Positions 6,276-14,985 of a stretch of 64,000 bases of DNA are shown in pieces. A program made the position numbers and the translations under genes. Below the pieces are notes generated by a model. The model made no database searches. It worked only from the letters and a program-made list of their open reading frames with translations, and was not told where the DNA came from. Position 1 is the stretch's first letter, and every line of letters starts with the position of its first letter. This DNA comes from an uncultured Desulfovibrio sp. (lineage in GTDB: Bacteria; Desulfobacterota; Desulfovibrionia; Desulfovibrionales; Desulfovibrionaceae), in NCBI RefSeq assembly GCF_902477725.1, contig NZ_CABSIF010000004.1, positions 1 to 64,000 on the forward strand. The letters are read 5' to 3'.

Positions 6276-6521
6276 AAAGCGTGTTTCCATAGCACACTTG
6301 CCGGTGGGCTGCAAGCCGTGAGCAGCGCGTCTGTTGCCGTGGGCTGTGCCGGGCGGGAGGGCGTTAACCGAAAATCTCCGTCATAAATAAGTCGCAATGG
6401 CGGTACGGCAAGCAATTTTTAAAAAAAACTGTCCGAAATCACCAACCCGGTGCGGAGCGCGCTGCGTGGGGACGGCATGCGTCGTATGTTCAGCCCTGCC
6501 TCCGGCCGTGCACGTGGGGCA

Positions 6522-7580
6522 TCAGCGCAGCACCAGGGCTGCGCCGTCAGGCCGTGGCGCAACAACCTCGCCCACGACGCAGGCCAGATCGCCGCCAGCC
6601 AGCAGTATTTCGCGCGCCTGCGGCACCAGCTCTGGCGGCACGGCCAGCAGCAGCCCGCCTGAGGTCTGCGCGTCAAAGGCGAGGCTCGTGAGCGCTTCGT
6701 CCACGCCGTCTTCCACAAGGGTGGAGCAGGCCCAGTATTTTCTGTTCAGGTGGCTGCCTGCGGGTATAAGCCCATCGCGCGCATATTCAAGGGCGCGCGG
6801 CATGAGGGGCAGGGCCTCGGCATTCAGTACCACGGTAACGCCCGAGGCCAGGGCCATTTCAAGCGCGTGCCCGCCAAGGCCAAAGCCTGTTATGTCTGTG
6901 GCGGCGGCGATTTTGAGGTCGCGCACAACGCCCCCGGCAACACTGTTGAGGCGGGAGCACCAGCGTGTAACCTCGGCCTCGCTTTCTTTGGCACCGTCCC
7001 AGCGGGCCTTGACCGCAGTGGCGAGCACTCCCGTGCCCAGCGGTTTGGTCAGCAGCAGGGTCTGGCCTGCTTTCAGGCCATCGTTGCGGGCCATGTGGGA
7101 GGGATCTATGATGCCCGTGACCGCCAGACCGTATTTGAGTTCCTCGTCCTGCACCGTGTGACCGCCAGCCAGCACGGCCCCGGCTTCGTTCATGGCGTCA
7201 AGGCCGCCGCGCAGGATGTTTTCCAGTATGTGCTGCGGGTCGTCCTCTGCCAGAGCCTGCGGAAAAAAGGCCACGTTCATGGCGCTCCACGGCTGGCCGC
7301 CCATGGCGTATACATCCGAAAGCGCGTTGGCGGCGGCAATGCGGCCAAAGGCAAAGGCATCATTGACAATGGGCGCAAGTATATCCACGGTCTGCACCAG
7401 AGCGCAGCCAGGGGGAACGGTCAGCACAACGGCGTCTTCGTTCCGGGCGCGACCAGCCAGAACCCTGGCCTCAAGGTCAGGGCGCGTATCAGACGGCAGA
7501 CCGCGTAAAAGTCGCTCCAGGGCCCCTGGAGCCAGCTTGGCGGCTCAACCGGCCGCGCGGGCTTTTTCCAGCAGTTTCAT
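6522..7580 (-). CDS. selD: Selenide, water dikinase (selenophosphate synthetase), itself a selenoprotein
   Basis: SelD makes selenophosphate, the selenium donor for selenocysteine. The frame 6522-7427 covers only the ATP-binding and catalytic body (DAFAFGRIAAANALSDVYAMGG, AGGHT, DITGFGLGGH). Extending upstream through one in-frame TGA (7545-7547) restores the conserved N-terminus from ATG 7580: the TGA is residue 12 in AG-Sec-AAK, matching the family's catalytic Cys/Sec with Lys three residues on. The total is 352 residues, the usual size. A 7-bp hairpin starts 12 bases after the TGA, as expected for a bacterial SECIS. An automatic caller starting at the GTG at 7427 would lose the catalytic residue. 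The gene stands alone, facing away from the dipeptidase gene. Confidence 0.93.
7514..7532 (-). promoter_or_regulatory. SECIS element for selD
   Basis: On the minus strand GCTCCAG pairs with CTGGAGC around GGGCC. Twelve bases separate it from the UGA and its loop carries G residues, consistent with the SelB-binding hairpin of bacterial selenoprotein mRNAs. Confidence 0.75.
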
Positions 7581-7647
7581 GCTGCGCTCCCTGGTATTTT
7601 TGTGTCCATCTGCCAAGTATGCCTTCTTGAAGGTAAAAGGTCAAAAT

Positions 7648-7677
7648 ATGACATATTGACGACCGAACCATTATAAT
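7648..7677 (+). promoter_or_regulatory. Putative sigma-70 promoter for the dipeptidase gene
   Basis: ATGACA at 7648-7653 is separated by 18 bases from a perfect TATAAT at 7672-7677. This would give a leader of about 65 bases before ATG 7748. The -10 box lies in a palindromic ATTATAAT, so a divergent promoter for selD is also possible. Confidence 0.5.
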
Positions 7678-7747
7678 GTGCAATACCGAACTGGTGTACT
7701 GGGTTTTGCCGTCAGCGCAGGGTGCTGAAAAAATTGAGGAGACGACC

Positions 7748-8449
7748 ATGATTGCGCGCCGTAAATGCGATCCGCTTCTTTTTTTGCAGATGTTGGTGCT
7801 GGCCTTGGGGATGCTGTTTCCTTGGCACGCGCAGGCGGCCATGCACGATGGCTTTGTGCATGTAAGCGACCAATGCCAGAATATTATTCAGGAAATACGC
7901 TATTTTTCCTCCTACAACTTTGTGGGAGAGCGCATCAATGGATATCTTGCACCCCAGGCAATCTTGACCGAACCAGCGGCGAATGCCCTGTGCAAGGCCG
8001 CAGCGGCGGCGGAAGAGAAGGGCTATACCCTGAAAATTTATGACGCCTACCGCCCGCAATCGGCAGTGGATCATTTTGTGCGCTGGGGCATGAACGCCGC
8101 CGACACGCGCATGAAGGCGATTTTTTACCCGCAGGTGGACAAGGCGCGGGTGTTTGATCTGGGCTATGTTGCCACGCGCTCCGGGCATTCGCGCGGCAGC
8201 ACGGTAGACCTCACCCTCGTTGACAGGCTGAGCGGCAAAGAGGCGGACATGGGCACCCCCTTTGACTTTTTTGGCGCGGCCTCGCACCACGGGGCCAAGG
8301 GGCTGAGCCCGCAGCAGGAGGCCAATCGGGCTGTGCTTCTGGGCCTTATGGAAAATGCCGGGTTCAAGCGTTATGAAGAAGAGTGGTGGCACTACACGCT
8401 TAAAAATGAGCCTTACACGGATACCTATTTCAATTTTGCGGTGGAATAA
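7748..8449 (+). CDS. D-alanyl-D-alanine dipeptidase (VanX/DdpX family), exported
   Basis: ATG 7748 follows GAGGAG and is preferred to the upstream frame opening at 7676, which lies inside the promoter. A signal peptide (basic start, hydrophobic core, cleavage near AQA-A at about 29-32) sends it to the periplasm. Zinc ligands and catalytic residues of the VanX family are present: His147 and Asp154 in SGHSRGSTVD, and Glu212 and His215 in EEWWH. Family members hydrolyse D-Ala-D-Ala. A periplasmic copy outside a van operon is usually a peptidoglycan-recycling or nutritional enzyme rather than a vancomycin-resistance determinant. Confidence 0.88.
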   Translation: MIARRKCDPLLFLQMLVLALGMLFPWHAQAAMHDGFVHVSDQCQNIIQEIRYFSSYNFVGERINGYLAPQAILTEPAANALCKAAAAAEEKGYTLKIYDAYRPQSAVDHFVRWGMNAADTRMKAIFYPQVDKARVFDLGYVATRSGHSRGSTVDLTLVDRLSGKEADMGTPFDFFGAASHHGAKGLSPQQEANRAVLLGLMENAGFKRYEEEWWHYTLKNEPYTDTYFNFAVE

Positions 8450-8544
8450 ACTGAGGTGCCGCGCATAACTACGGTAGATTTCTTCTTTTCATGCAGGACC
8501 TTGCGGCGTAGCATGCTGGGCAATGTTCCACGAAAGGATATGCC

Positions 8545-9414
8545 GTGAAAGTTGTCGTTTGCGCCAAGAAGGATCTTGCAGGATGTGTCGCCCTTAACAG
8601 ACTGCTGGCAGCCATTGCCCCCAGGCACGATGTTTTTGTGGTCCTTTCCGATTACGTGCTGGACGCGGAGTGCAGCAATGCCTACGCGGCAAGCCTTGTG
8701 GCCCACGAGCGGGACATGGTGCTTGAGCACATTCTGCCCTGGCTGGAAGACCGCTTTCCTGAGGGAAATGAGGCGCAGTGTCAGACCTATGCGGGCCTGA
8801 AAAAGCGTTACGGCATTGATATGGAGATGTGGGGGCCCATGCGGTCGCCAGCCTCCCGGCAAGCCATGCGCGACCTTGCGCCAGATGTCGTTATATCGTG
8901 CCGGTACGACTACGTTATTCCTACGGAAGTCATTGATATGCCCCGGCTTGGCACCTATGGCATGCATCCAGGCGCGCTGCCTGATCTGCAAGGCCTGTGC
9001 AGCCCTTTTCGGGCTATGGAGCATGGCAATGAGCGCTCTGGCTGCACGCTTTTCCACCTTGATGCAGGGCTGGATACCGGCCCCATAGTGGAGATCGGCT
9101 GGTGGCCCATCAACTACGACCGCTCCCTGCTGTGGAACTTTGTGCATACCTATTTTGCGGGTATAGACGCCCTGTTGCGGCACCTGCCGGAACTGGAGGC
9201 GGGGCGCGAGCTGACAACCCATATGCAGAGCAGCGAAGGCCGAAAATACTTCAGCTATCCTACCGAAGACGAATTCCGCAGTTTTATCCAGAAGGGCGGG
9301 CATATCGTTCTGCCCGAAGATTATTACGAAGTCCTGTCCTGGTTTCTGCCCGGCGGCCTGAGTGATCCCGCCATGCCCGAGCTGCGGGCGCTGGTCAGTT
9401 CGCTGGAGTCCTGA
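8545..9414 (+). CDS. Formyltransferase-like protein with an altered active site
   Basis: The GTG start lies six bases after AAAGGA. The 289-residue protein resembles the catalytic domain of methionyl-tRNA formyltransferase and PurN-type enzymes: a Rossmann-like N-terminus (KVVVCAKKDLAGCVALNRL), DVVISCRYDYVIP, then RLGTYGMHPGALPDLQG and LDAGLDTGPIV. The catalytic His (141) and Asp (177) are present. The Asn two residues before the His, conserved in N10-formyl-THF enzymes, is Gly139. Its job is therefore uncertain; it could formylate or otherwise modify an amino group, or bind folate without classical chemistry. It converges on, and overlaps by 20 bases, the minus-strand MFS gene. Confidence 0.7.
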   Translation: MKVVVCAKKDLAGCVALNRLLAAIAPRHDVFVVLSDYVLDAECSNAYAASLVAHERDMVLEHILPWLEDRFPEGNEAQCQTYAGLKKRYGIDMEMWGPMRSPASRQAMRDLAPDVVISCRYDYVIPTEVIDMPRLGTYGMHPGALPDLQGLCSPFRAMEHGNERSGCTLFHLDAGLDTGPIVEIGWWPINYDRSLLWNFVHTYFAGIDALLRHLPELEAGRELTTHMQSSEGRKYFSYPTEDEFRSFIQKGGHIVLPEDYYEVLSWFLPGGLSDPAMPELRALVSSLES

Positions 9415-11797
9415 GCCGCCACATCAGGTGGAACAGCAAGGAAAGCGCGCAGACGATGCCGCCCATGAGCAACAGCGCGCTGGCAGGAGCCATGACGGTT
9501 ATGGCAATGCCAAATACCACAGGCCCCGCCACCTGCCCCATGCGCTCCAGGCCACGGTAAATCGAAGCTGTCTTTTCGCGGCCCAGAGTTTGCGCCGAAG
9601 CAAGAGTGAGAACGCAGATCATTGATGCCGGGGCAGCCAGGCACTGGGCCAGCCCAAGAGAGATGACCGCAGCGGCCGCTCCAGCCATGTTTGTGGCCGT
9701 AGACGCAATGAGCAGCGTAATGCCGGAGAGCAGGCCCGTGAGCGTCAGAAACAGGGATTTGTCTTTTCTGCGATCTATCCACTTGCCGAGCAGCGGCCCC
9801 GCCGTAATAAAACACAGGCCGTACAGCATGAATATGCGGCCGATATCCGATTGATCCACATGGGCGTTTGCCAGCCTCAGCGGCAGCAGATAGTGCAAAA
9901 ATCCGGTCAGGCACATGGCGGCGGGTATGCCCACCAGCCAGAGTATCATGTGCATGCGCGGGTCTTGCAGCAATTGCATGCAGCCTGAAAACATATGCCC
10001 CTGCGCGGCGGTCTGCGCACCAGAGCCCTGACAGGCCGCGTTATCGGAACTGCTTGCTGCGTCCTCCGCAGGTTCTTTGCCAAGCATCACTGTGAACAGC
10101 GCCAGCAATATGGTGCAGGCCCCGGTCGCCAGCACCGCCTGAAACGAAACATGATCCGCCAGCATGGCCCCCGCCGCAGAGCCGCAGATGCTGCCGGAAA
10201 AAATGCCCGCGAATACACTGGTGAGCCCCGCCCCGGCATTAGCCTTGCCCAGTGTGCCGATCTGCCCTGCCATGAGCACAAGGCCAAAGCCGAAGCCTGT
10301 GGCAACGCGCCCCAGAATGAGCAGGGGCAGACTGTTGGCCATGCCGCCCATCATCAGCCCCACAGCCGCAGCCAGAGTGCCTGCGGCAAAGACCTTTCGC
10401 CAGCCGTAACGTAATGAAAATCCCCCAGAAAACAGCAGGGCAAAGCCCGCGCTGACCATCTCTGCCGAAATGGGCAGGCCGATGGCCACATCGCGGCTCA
10501 GGCCCATGAACGGCTCATACAACTGGCGGGCCAGCAGGGGAATGAACGATATGCCCATGTCGTAGCCCAAAAAGAACACAAAGCCCGCTGCCCGCAATGC
10601 CTGCACGGCGAGGGAATGATGGCTGCCCATAAGGGCGTTCGCCGCAGCATCTGGCGGCAGGTTGCGTTGCGCGATAAGGCCCAGTAGTTTTGAAAGCTCC
10701 AGCAGCAGCAAAAAGCTGATGAGCAGCGAGGCTCCAAGGTCAAGAGCCAGCGCCGATATGCGGGCTGTGATGGCCTGGGGCTGCACGGCCAGTTGCAGAC
10801 GCAGCACTTCCTGCTTTTGGCGGAAGCGGCTGGGCCAGTAAGTGTTCAGTGATTTTTCGACAGTGAGCGATGGGTCGGGCACGTTCCCGGCAGAGGCCAC
10901 AGCCTTGCCTTCAGGCGTCAGCAGCTGCGCGCCCGCAAGCTCGCTGTTGGCTGCAAGCAACTGTTCAAGTGCCTGATCCTTGCCGCGCAGGCTGGCGATA
11001 TCCACGCCTTTGTGGATGAGGTATTCAAAATCGCGCCCGGTGCCTTCGGCGAGGATGTCGGCCTTGGTGCGTATGGCCTGCTTGACGAAGGTATCGAACA
11101 GTACCAGCGTGCCGCAGGCGTAGAGCAATTGTGATGTGCCAATGATGATGAGCAGCATTCTGGTCATGCCCGAAAGGCTTGTGCCAACCGCGCGTTGCCC
11201 GGTCAGCAGGCCAAGACGCCCTGCCAGAATCAGCCCCGCCACAAGGCAGGCCGCTGCCAGCAGCAAGCATGACAGCCGCAGAAAATCTTCTGTAGCCGCA
11301 TTGATGGGTTTGCCGTCAATGTCCACCAGCAGGTGCCCCACAGGCGTCTTGTAGCTCAGGGGAATGTTCAGGCGGTAGCCATCGGCGGTTTTGATTGCGC
11401 CTTGCGGGCCGTCTTTGCCCGCGCTGGTCTGGGAGGCTGTACCGGCAGGCAACATGCTTTCCGCTGCTGAGCCCTGGGCTGGCTGCGCATAGAGCGTGGA
11501 ACCCCTGGCATCAATAATGGCCACACGTTTGATGCCCGCCGCGCTCTGACCCAGTTCCGCCAGCATTTCGTCCATTCCGGCGAACGAAGCCAGCGGCTTG
11601 CCAAAGCGCATGCCGCGTTCAATATCGCGGGCCAGACGTTCAGCACCGCTGCGATAGCCGGAAAGCACCATGTCGGTTGCCAGCGTATTCAGCGTGGAAA
11701 CCGAGAGCAGCACGTTGAAGCCCAGAGTAACCAGCAGAACTCCAAGCCCGAGCAGCAGGGCATTGATGCGCAGTTTGCGCGTGGCGCGGATAAGCAC
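9395..11797 (-). CDS. MFS transporter fused to an N-terminal periplasmic sensor-like region
   Basis: This is an unusually long (800 residues) MFS-type protein. The first 370 residues contain four membrane segments (about 9-30, 170-190, 212-232, 352-372) bracketing two periplasmic blocks (about 31-168 and 233-350) that look like PDC/Cache sensor folds (for example VAIIDARGSTLYAQ and GAQLLTPEGKAVASAG). A complete 12-helix MFS unit then begins near residue 395, with the loop-2 motif FSLRYGWRK and the central loop near 560-600. MFS proteins with such a sensory front are uncommon. The upstream gene, nine bases away, is a periplasmic binding protein that could present a ligand to it. Substrate unknown. 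Confidence 0.8.
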   Translation of the reverse strand: MLIRATRKLRINALLLGLGVLLVTLGFNVLLSVSTLNTLATDMVLSGYRSGAERLARDIERGMRFGKPLASFAGMDEMLAELGQSAAGIKRVAIIDARGSTLYAQPAQGSAAESMLPAGTASQTSAGKDGPQGAIKTADGYRLNIPLSYKTPVGHLLVDIDGKPINAATEDFLRLSCLLLAAACLVAGLILAGRLGLLTGQRAVGTSLSGMTRMLLIIIGTSQLLYACGTLVLFDTFVKQAIRTKADILAEGTGRDFEYLIHKGVDIASLRGKDQALEQLLAANSELAGAQLLTPEGKAVASAGNVPDPSLTVEKSLNTYWPSRFRQKQEVLRLQLAVQPQAITARISALALDLGASLLISFLLLLELSKLLGLIAQRNLPPDAAANALMGSHHSLAVQALRAAGFVFFLGYDMGISFIPLLARQLYEPFMGLSRDVAIGLPISAEMVSAGFALLFSGGFSLRYGWRKVFAAGTLAAAVGLMMGGMANSLPLLILGRVATGFGFGLVLMAGQIGTLGKANAGAGLTSVFAGIFSGSICGSAAGAMLADHVSFQAVLATGACTILLALFTVMLGKEPAEDAASSSDNAACQGSGAQTAAQGHMFSGCMQLLQDPRMHMILWLVGIPAAMCLTGFLHYLLPLRLANAHVDQSDIGRIFMLYGLCFITAGPLLGKWIDRRKDKSLFLTLTGLLSGITLLIASTATNMAGAAAAVISLGLAQCLAAPASMICVLTLASAQTLGREKTASIYRGLERMGQVAGPVVFGIAITVMAPASALLLMGGIVCALSLLFHLMWRLRTPAN

Positions 11798-11806
11798 GGG
11801 AAATCC

Positions 11807-12952
11807 TTAGGGTGTACCGGGGTGCGGCTGGCTGATGGTTTCGTGCAGTTCGTCCGCCGTTACCAGCACGTCAAAGGGAAAATCAAAGCCGATGGCCTTG
11901 GCGGTGGCAAGGTTCAGGGCAATGGAAGGCTCGGACTGGTCAAGCATGGGCAATGTGCGCGGCTGCGTGCCGCCCAGTATGGCGTGGGCCTGCCCGGCCA
12001 GAGCTATGCCGCTGGGGCCGAAATTCCATGTGGAAAAGCCCATGAGCGCTCCGGCCTTGACATATTCCGACCCGTCACGCGCAAAGGTGGGGATCTTCCA
12101 CTGATTCAGTTTTTGCAGCAGCGGGGCCATGCCTTCGCCGCCGATATCAAAGCAGTTCAGCGGGCCGATAAAGAAGGCGTCCATGCCCTGCTTGCGCAGT
12201 TCGTCCAGCCCCTTGCGGCATTCCTCCGTACTTTCGGCAGAGGAGAGGCCATCGTAGAGCACAAGAGAAAATCCCAGCTCCGAGGCAATGGCCTGGGCAT
12301 CGCCAAGTGCCGCGTAGACGCGGCCTTCCTGATTGTTCTGGAACATGATGCCCATTTTGTGAAAGCGCACCACATCGTAAAAAACGCGGAACATGGAGGA
12401 CCAGCGGTCAACTTCCACCCGGCAGGTGAAGTTGTCCACGCCGGAATCCTGTGAGCTTTTGACAACGCCAGCAGCCACAGGGTCAGCCATGCCCATGCCC
12501 AGAATGGGCAAACGGCCATCGTTGACCGCCAGCAGCGCCTTGACCGCCGCCGTGCCCATGCCCACCACAAGGTCAAGGTCCTTGCGCTGCAAAAGCTGTT
12601 TTGCCATTTCAGGCAGGCGGCGCATCTGTGCTGGTTCCCAGCCGGGGCTGAAGCGCGCATCGGCAGGGTATTCGCAACGGATGTCGTCATACTTGCCCAT
12701 ACCATCGCGAAAGGCGCTCCAGGTATTGTCAAACAGCCAGAACGGCCCGGCCTCAAGATAGCCGATGCGTTTTACAGGCGGATTGGCGCAGGCGGGCTGG
12801 CAGAAGACGAAAAACAGGCCGCCCAGACAGAGCATGACCAGAGTCAGCGTGCGCAAGTGTGGCAAAAGTGCGGCTGCATGAGGGCGTTGCCCCTGGTTTT
12901 GCTGCGGGCGCAGCAAAAGGCTGGAGCCATGGGCTGTAATTGGAAAAAACAT
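11807..12952 (-). CDS. ABC_sub_bind-family periplasmic binding protein (copy 1)
   Basis: This 381-residue protein has a hydrophobic export segment (about 35-55, LTLVMLCLGGLFFVFC, cleavage near ANP) and a bilobed binding-protein body resembling the ABC_sub_bind/TrpX family. Visible motifs are VKRIGYLEAGPFW, DLVVGMGTAAVKALL, ILGMGMADPVAAG and a C-terminal IALNLATAKAIGF followed by DVLVTADEL. The start is uncertain, since an internal Met could also begin a signal peptide. It is paralogous to 17612-18745. No ABC permease or ATPase partner is nearby; instead it is directly upstream of the sensor-MFS gene. A ligand-sensing role is therefore more likely than classical ABC import. Confidence 0.8.
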   Translation of the reverse strand: MFFPITAHGSSLLLRPQQNQGQRPHAAALLPHLRTLTLVMLCLGGLFFVFCQPACANPPVKRIGYLEAGPFWLFDNTWSAFRDGMGKYDDIRCEYPADARFSPGWEPAQMRRLPEMAKQLLQRKDLDLVVGMGTAAVKALLAVNDGRLPILGMGMADPVAAGVVKSSQDSGVDNFTCRVEVDRWSSMFRVFYDVVRFHKMGIMFQNNQEGRVYAALGDAQAIASELGFSLVLYDGLSSAESTEECRKGLDELRKQGMDAFFIGPLNCFDIGGEGMAPLLQKLNQWKIPTFARDGSEYVKAGALMGFSTWNFGPSGIALAGQAHAILGGTQPRTLPMLDQSEPSIALNLATAKAIGFDFPFDVLVTADELHETISQPHPGTP

Positions 12953-13006
12953 GCCTACTGCGCCGCGTGAAAGAGAGCGTTCATCAAAATAGTATCCGTA
13001 TGCAGC

Positions 13007-13174
13007 CTAGCAGCGAGTGGGCTTTTTGGGGTTTGAGGCGATGACAAGCAGCAAACCCACCAAGGGAGTCAGCAGAACACTGGCAAAAAAGTTGCCCCAG
13101 AATCCCAGCCGGGAATTGATGCCCAAAAGCCCGATCAGCAGGCTCATGCCCAGTATGAGAGCGAACAATAGCAC
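13007..13174 (-). CDS. Small two-helix membrane protein (55 residues)
   Basis: The GTG start at 13174 lies six bases after a strong AAGGGAGG and 12 bases after the SPFH gene's stop. The peptide has two hydrophobic segments (residues about 2-18 and 27-47) joined by a short loop (GINSRLGFWGN), then a basic tail NPKKPTRC. It belongs to the minus-strand operon running from the exporter to the MFS gene. The function is unknown. The conserved position next to an SPFH gene suggests a membrane-microdomain partner, which is inference. Confidence 0.65.
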   Translation of the reverse strand: MLLFALILGMSLLIGLLGINSRLGFWGNFFASVLLTPLVGLLLVIASNPKKPTRC

Positions 13175-13186
13175 AGCGGGCCTCCC

Positions 13187-14497
13187 TTACTGTCTGACAG
13201 CGCCGCCACGGTGCGGTTGCAGCAGTGTTTTATTCAACCTCTGGATGTAATCCGATACATTTTCTCCGGGGGCGATCCAGCCTACCCCGGCGGGCGCTTG
13301 GGCTTCGGCAGACACGGCAGAATCCTGCCTTGCGGAGTCGTTACGCGACCCGTACTTCGGCGCATACTGCGCTCCGGATTGGGATTCGTGCTGGATTTGA
13401 GGGCGCAGGCCGGAATGTGAATTGGGGCGGACCGGGGGCGTTTTGCCGGGTTCGGGCCGCATCTGCCCTGGCTGAACTTGGCCAGGCCGTACGCCATCGG
13501 GCCGCTTCTGGTCTGGACTTTCCGCATCTGTTCCCGACATATCCGGCTTGACAGGCGTCTGCTGGTTTCCCTGCGCGGGAGTCTTGGGGGCCGCCCCCTG
13601 ATTGGGCGTTTTTGCTGTATTGGCGGCATCAGGCGCGCTTGCGCCAGTGGGCGAATCTGCATTGAGAATAACAGGCAGGCCATCCTTGCCGCCGATCACA
13701 ACCACCTTGGCGTTGGACGAACCCGCAAGCTCCTTGGTGGCCTGAATGCCTTCGTAGCGCAAAAAGTTCTGCGTCATGTGCTCGTTGACAAGCGTCTGGT
13801 AGGCCTTGATGCCTTCGCCTTCAATGGTCTTGCGGCGGGCTTCCTGCTGGGCTTCAAGCAGAATGTACTTGTAGCGCAGGTAATCCTGCTCCGCTATGAG
13901 CTTGCGTTCAATGGCCTCGCGCAGCACTTCGGGCAGGGTGATGCTTTTGACCACAAAGCCCTGAATAAGAACGGGGATGCGCCCCATTTCTTCCACTGCG
14001 TCCACCAGCATCTGGTCTTGCAGTTCCTGCCGCGCCGTGGAGTAGAGGTCGTCTGGCCGGTAACTGCCGATGGTTTGCCGCACGGCGGAATTCATGATGG
14101 GGATAACGACCTTGTCGCGGTAGTGCGGCCCGATTTCCTGATGCAGGTTGGGCAGGCGGTCGCGGATGATCTGAAAACGCAGCGAAATCTGCACGTTGAT
14201 GGTCAGGCCGTCCACGGTCAGCACATCGATGTTTTGGGTTTCTTCCTGCACGCGCACATCATAGATGTACATGATGTTCCACGGCTGGATGAAATGTATG
14301 CCTTCCTCGTAGGTGTGCTGCAACTGTGTGCCGCCGCGAAAGCGCGCATACAGAACGCCCAGCTCACCGGGCTTGATGGAAATGACGATGCTCGGCCAGA
14401 GAAAGATGAGCAGCAGCGTTGCAACAGCACCCATGATTATCAACCGCAGGCGATTGCGGCGCAACATTTCCCGTATATTTGCACAGACGCTTTTCAT
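13187..14497 (-). CDS. SPFH/band 7 (prohibitin-like) membrane protein
   Basis: The 436-residue protein has one N-terminal membrane helix (about 18-36) and an SPFH domain (about 40-250): VSIKPGELGVLYARFRGG, EGIHFIQPWNIMYIYDVRVQE, VDGLTINVQISLRFQI and a helical ARQELQDQM...ERKLIAEQDYLRYKYILLEAQQEARRKTIEGEG stretch typical of prohibitins. A long, low-complexity Pro/Gln/Ser tail (about 290-430) is probably disordered. SPFH proteins organise membrane microdomains and protease or transport complexes. Its start overlaps the stop of the preceding secreted-protein gene by four bases, so the operon is translationally coupled. Confidence 0.88.
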   Translation of the reverse strand: MKSVCANIREMLRRNRLRLIIMGAVATLLLIFLWPSIVISIKPGELGVLYARFRGGTQLQHTYEEGIHFIQPWNIMYIYDVRVQEETQNIDVLTVDGLTINVQISLRFQIIRDRLPNLHQEIGPHYRDKVVIPIMNSAVRQTIGSYRPDDLYSTARQELQDQMLVDAVEEMGRIPVLIQGFVVKSITLPEVLREAIERKLIAEQDYLRYKYILLEAQQEARRKTIEGEGIKAYQTLVNEHMTQNFLRYEGIQATKELAGSSNAKVVVIGGKDGLPVILNADSPTGASAPDAANTAKTPNQGAAPKTPAQGNQQTPVKPDMSGTDAESPDQKRPDGVRPGQVQPGQMRPEPGKTPPVRPNSHSGLRPQIQHESQSGAQYAPKYGSRNDSARQDSAVSAEAQAPAGVGWIAPGENVSDYIQRLNKTLLQPHRGGAVRQ

Positions 14498-14985
14498 TGG
14501 TCCAACCGATAGGTTTGCTGTGTATATTGCGCGGAGCCGCGCCAGAACATATCAAGCGTATAGTCTATGCACTGCCTTTCAAACAGAATGCAGCGTTCTT
14601 TGTCGTCTTCCGTCTGACCCATGCAGATATTGTAAAGAATGGGGCACATATCAACATTGAGCACAAATTCGCCAAGATTGGGGCGAGAATGGATTCCCTT
14701 GCGGGCGTGGTGCACGAGGCTCTTGACGTATTTGTTATTGCAAACCTGAATGCGTTGCCCGTAATCGTGGTTTTCTTCGTAGCATTTCAACCTGTTCTGA
14801 ATGGTCTGCATGTTCTCCGCAGCATTCACTTCAGAGGGCAGGGTGTCGCGCACATTGTTGTACAGTTCGCGCACAAACTGGATGTTTGTATTGCCTGTAA
14901 GGTCTTTGGCCTCTGCCTTGGGCGTGGCGCACAGGCACAGCAGGGCCGTCAGGAAGAGGGCAGGCCGCAGAAAATGGCTGCTCAT
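14494..14985 (-). CDS. Cys-rich exported protein of unknown function
   Basis: The 163-residue protein has a clear signal peptide (MSSHFLRPALFLTALLCLC..., cleavage near KAEA-K at about 26). The mature part contains six cysteines (RLKCYEE, QVCNNKY, VDMCPILYNICMG, RCILFERQCIDY), likely paired as disulfides in the periplasm. I recognise no family. It overlaps the exporter stop and the SPFH start by four bases each, placing it firmly in the export operon, possibly as a periplasmic accessory of the peptide exporter. Confidence 0.65.
   Translation of the reverse strand: MSSHFLRPALFLTALLCLCATPKAEAKDLTGNTNIQFVRELYNNVRDTLPSEVNAAENMQTIQNRLKCYEENHDYGQRIQVCNNKYVKSLVHHARKGIHSRPNLGEFVLNVDMCPILYNICMGQTEDDKERCILFERQCIDYTLDMFWRGSAQYTQQTYRLDQ

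Noticed and set aside
7425..7427. GTG 7427 as the selD start
   Set aside because: It would delete the catalytic Sec/Lys segment; the frame upstream encodes conserved family sequence with only the recoded TGA.
6397..7659. Several plus-strand frames across selD
   Set aside because: All are antisense to the selD coding sequence, whose motifs and Sec-containing N-terminus are clear on the minus strand.
7748..8449. Vancomycin-resistance gene vanX
   Set aside because: It has a signal peptide, no vanH/vanA ligase partners and no VanRS regulators. The family assignment stands, not a resistance role.
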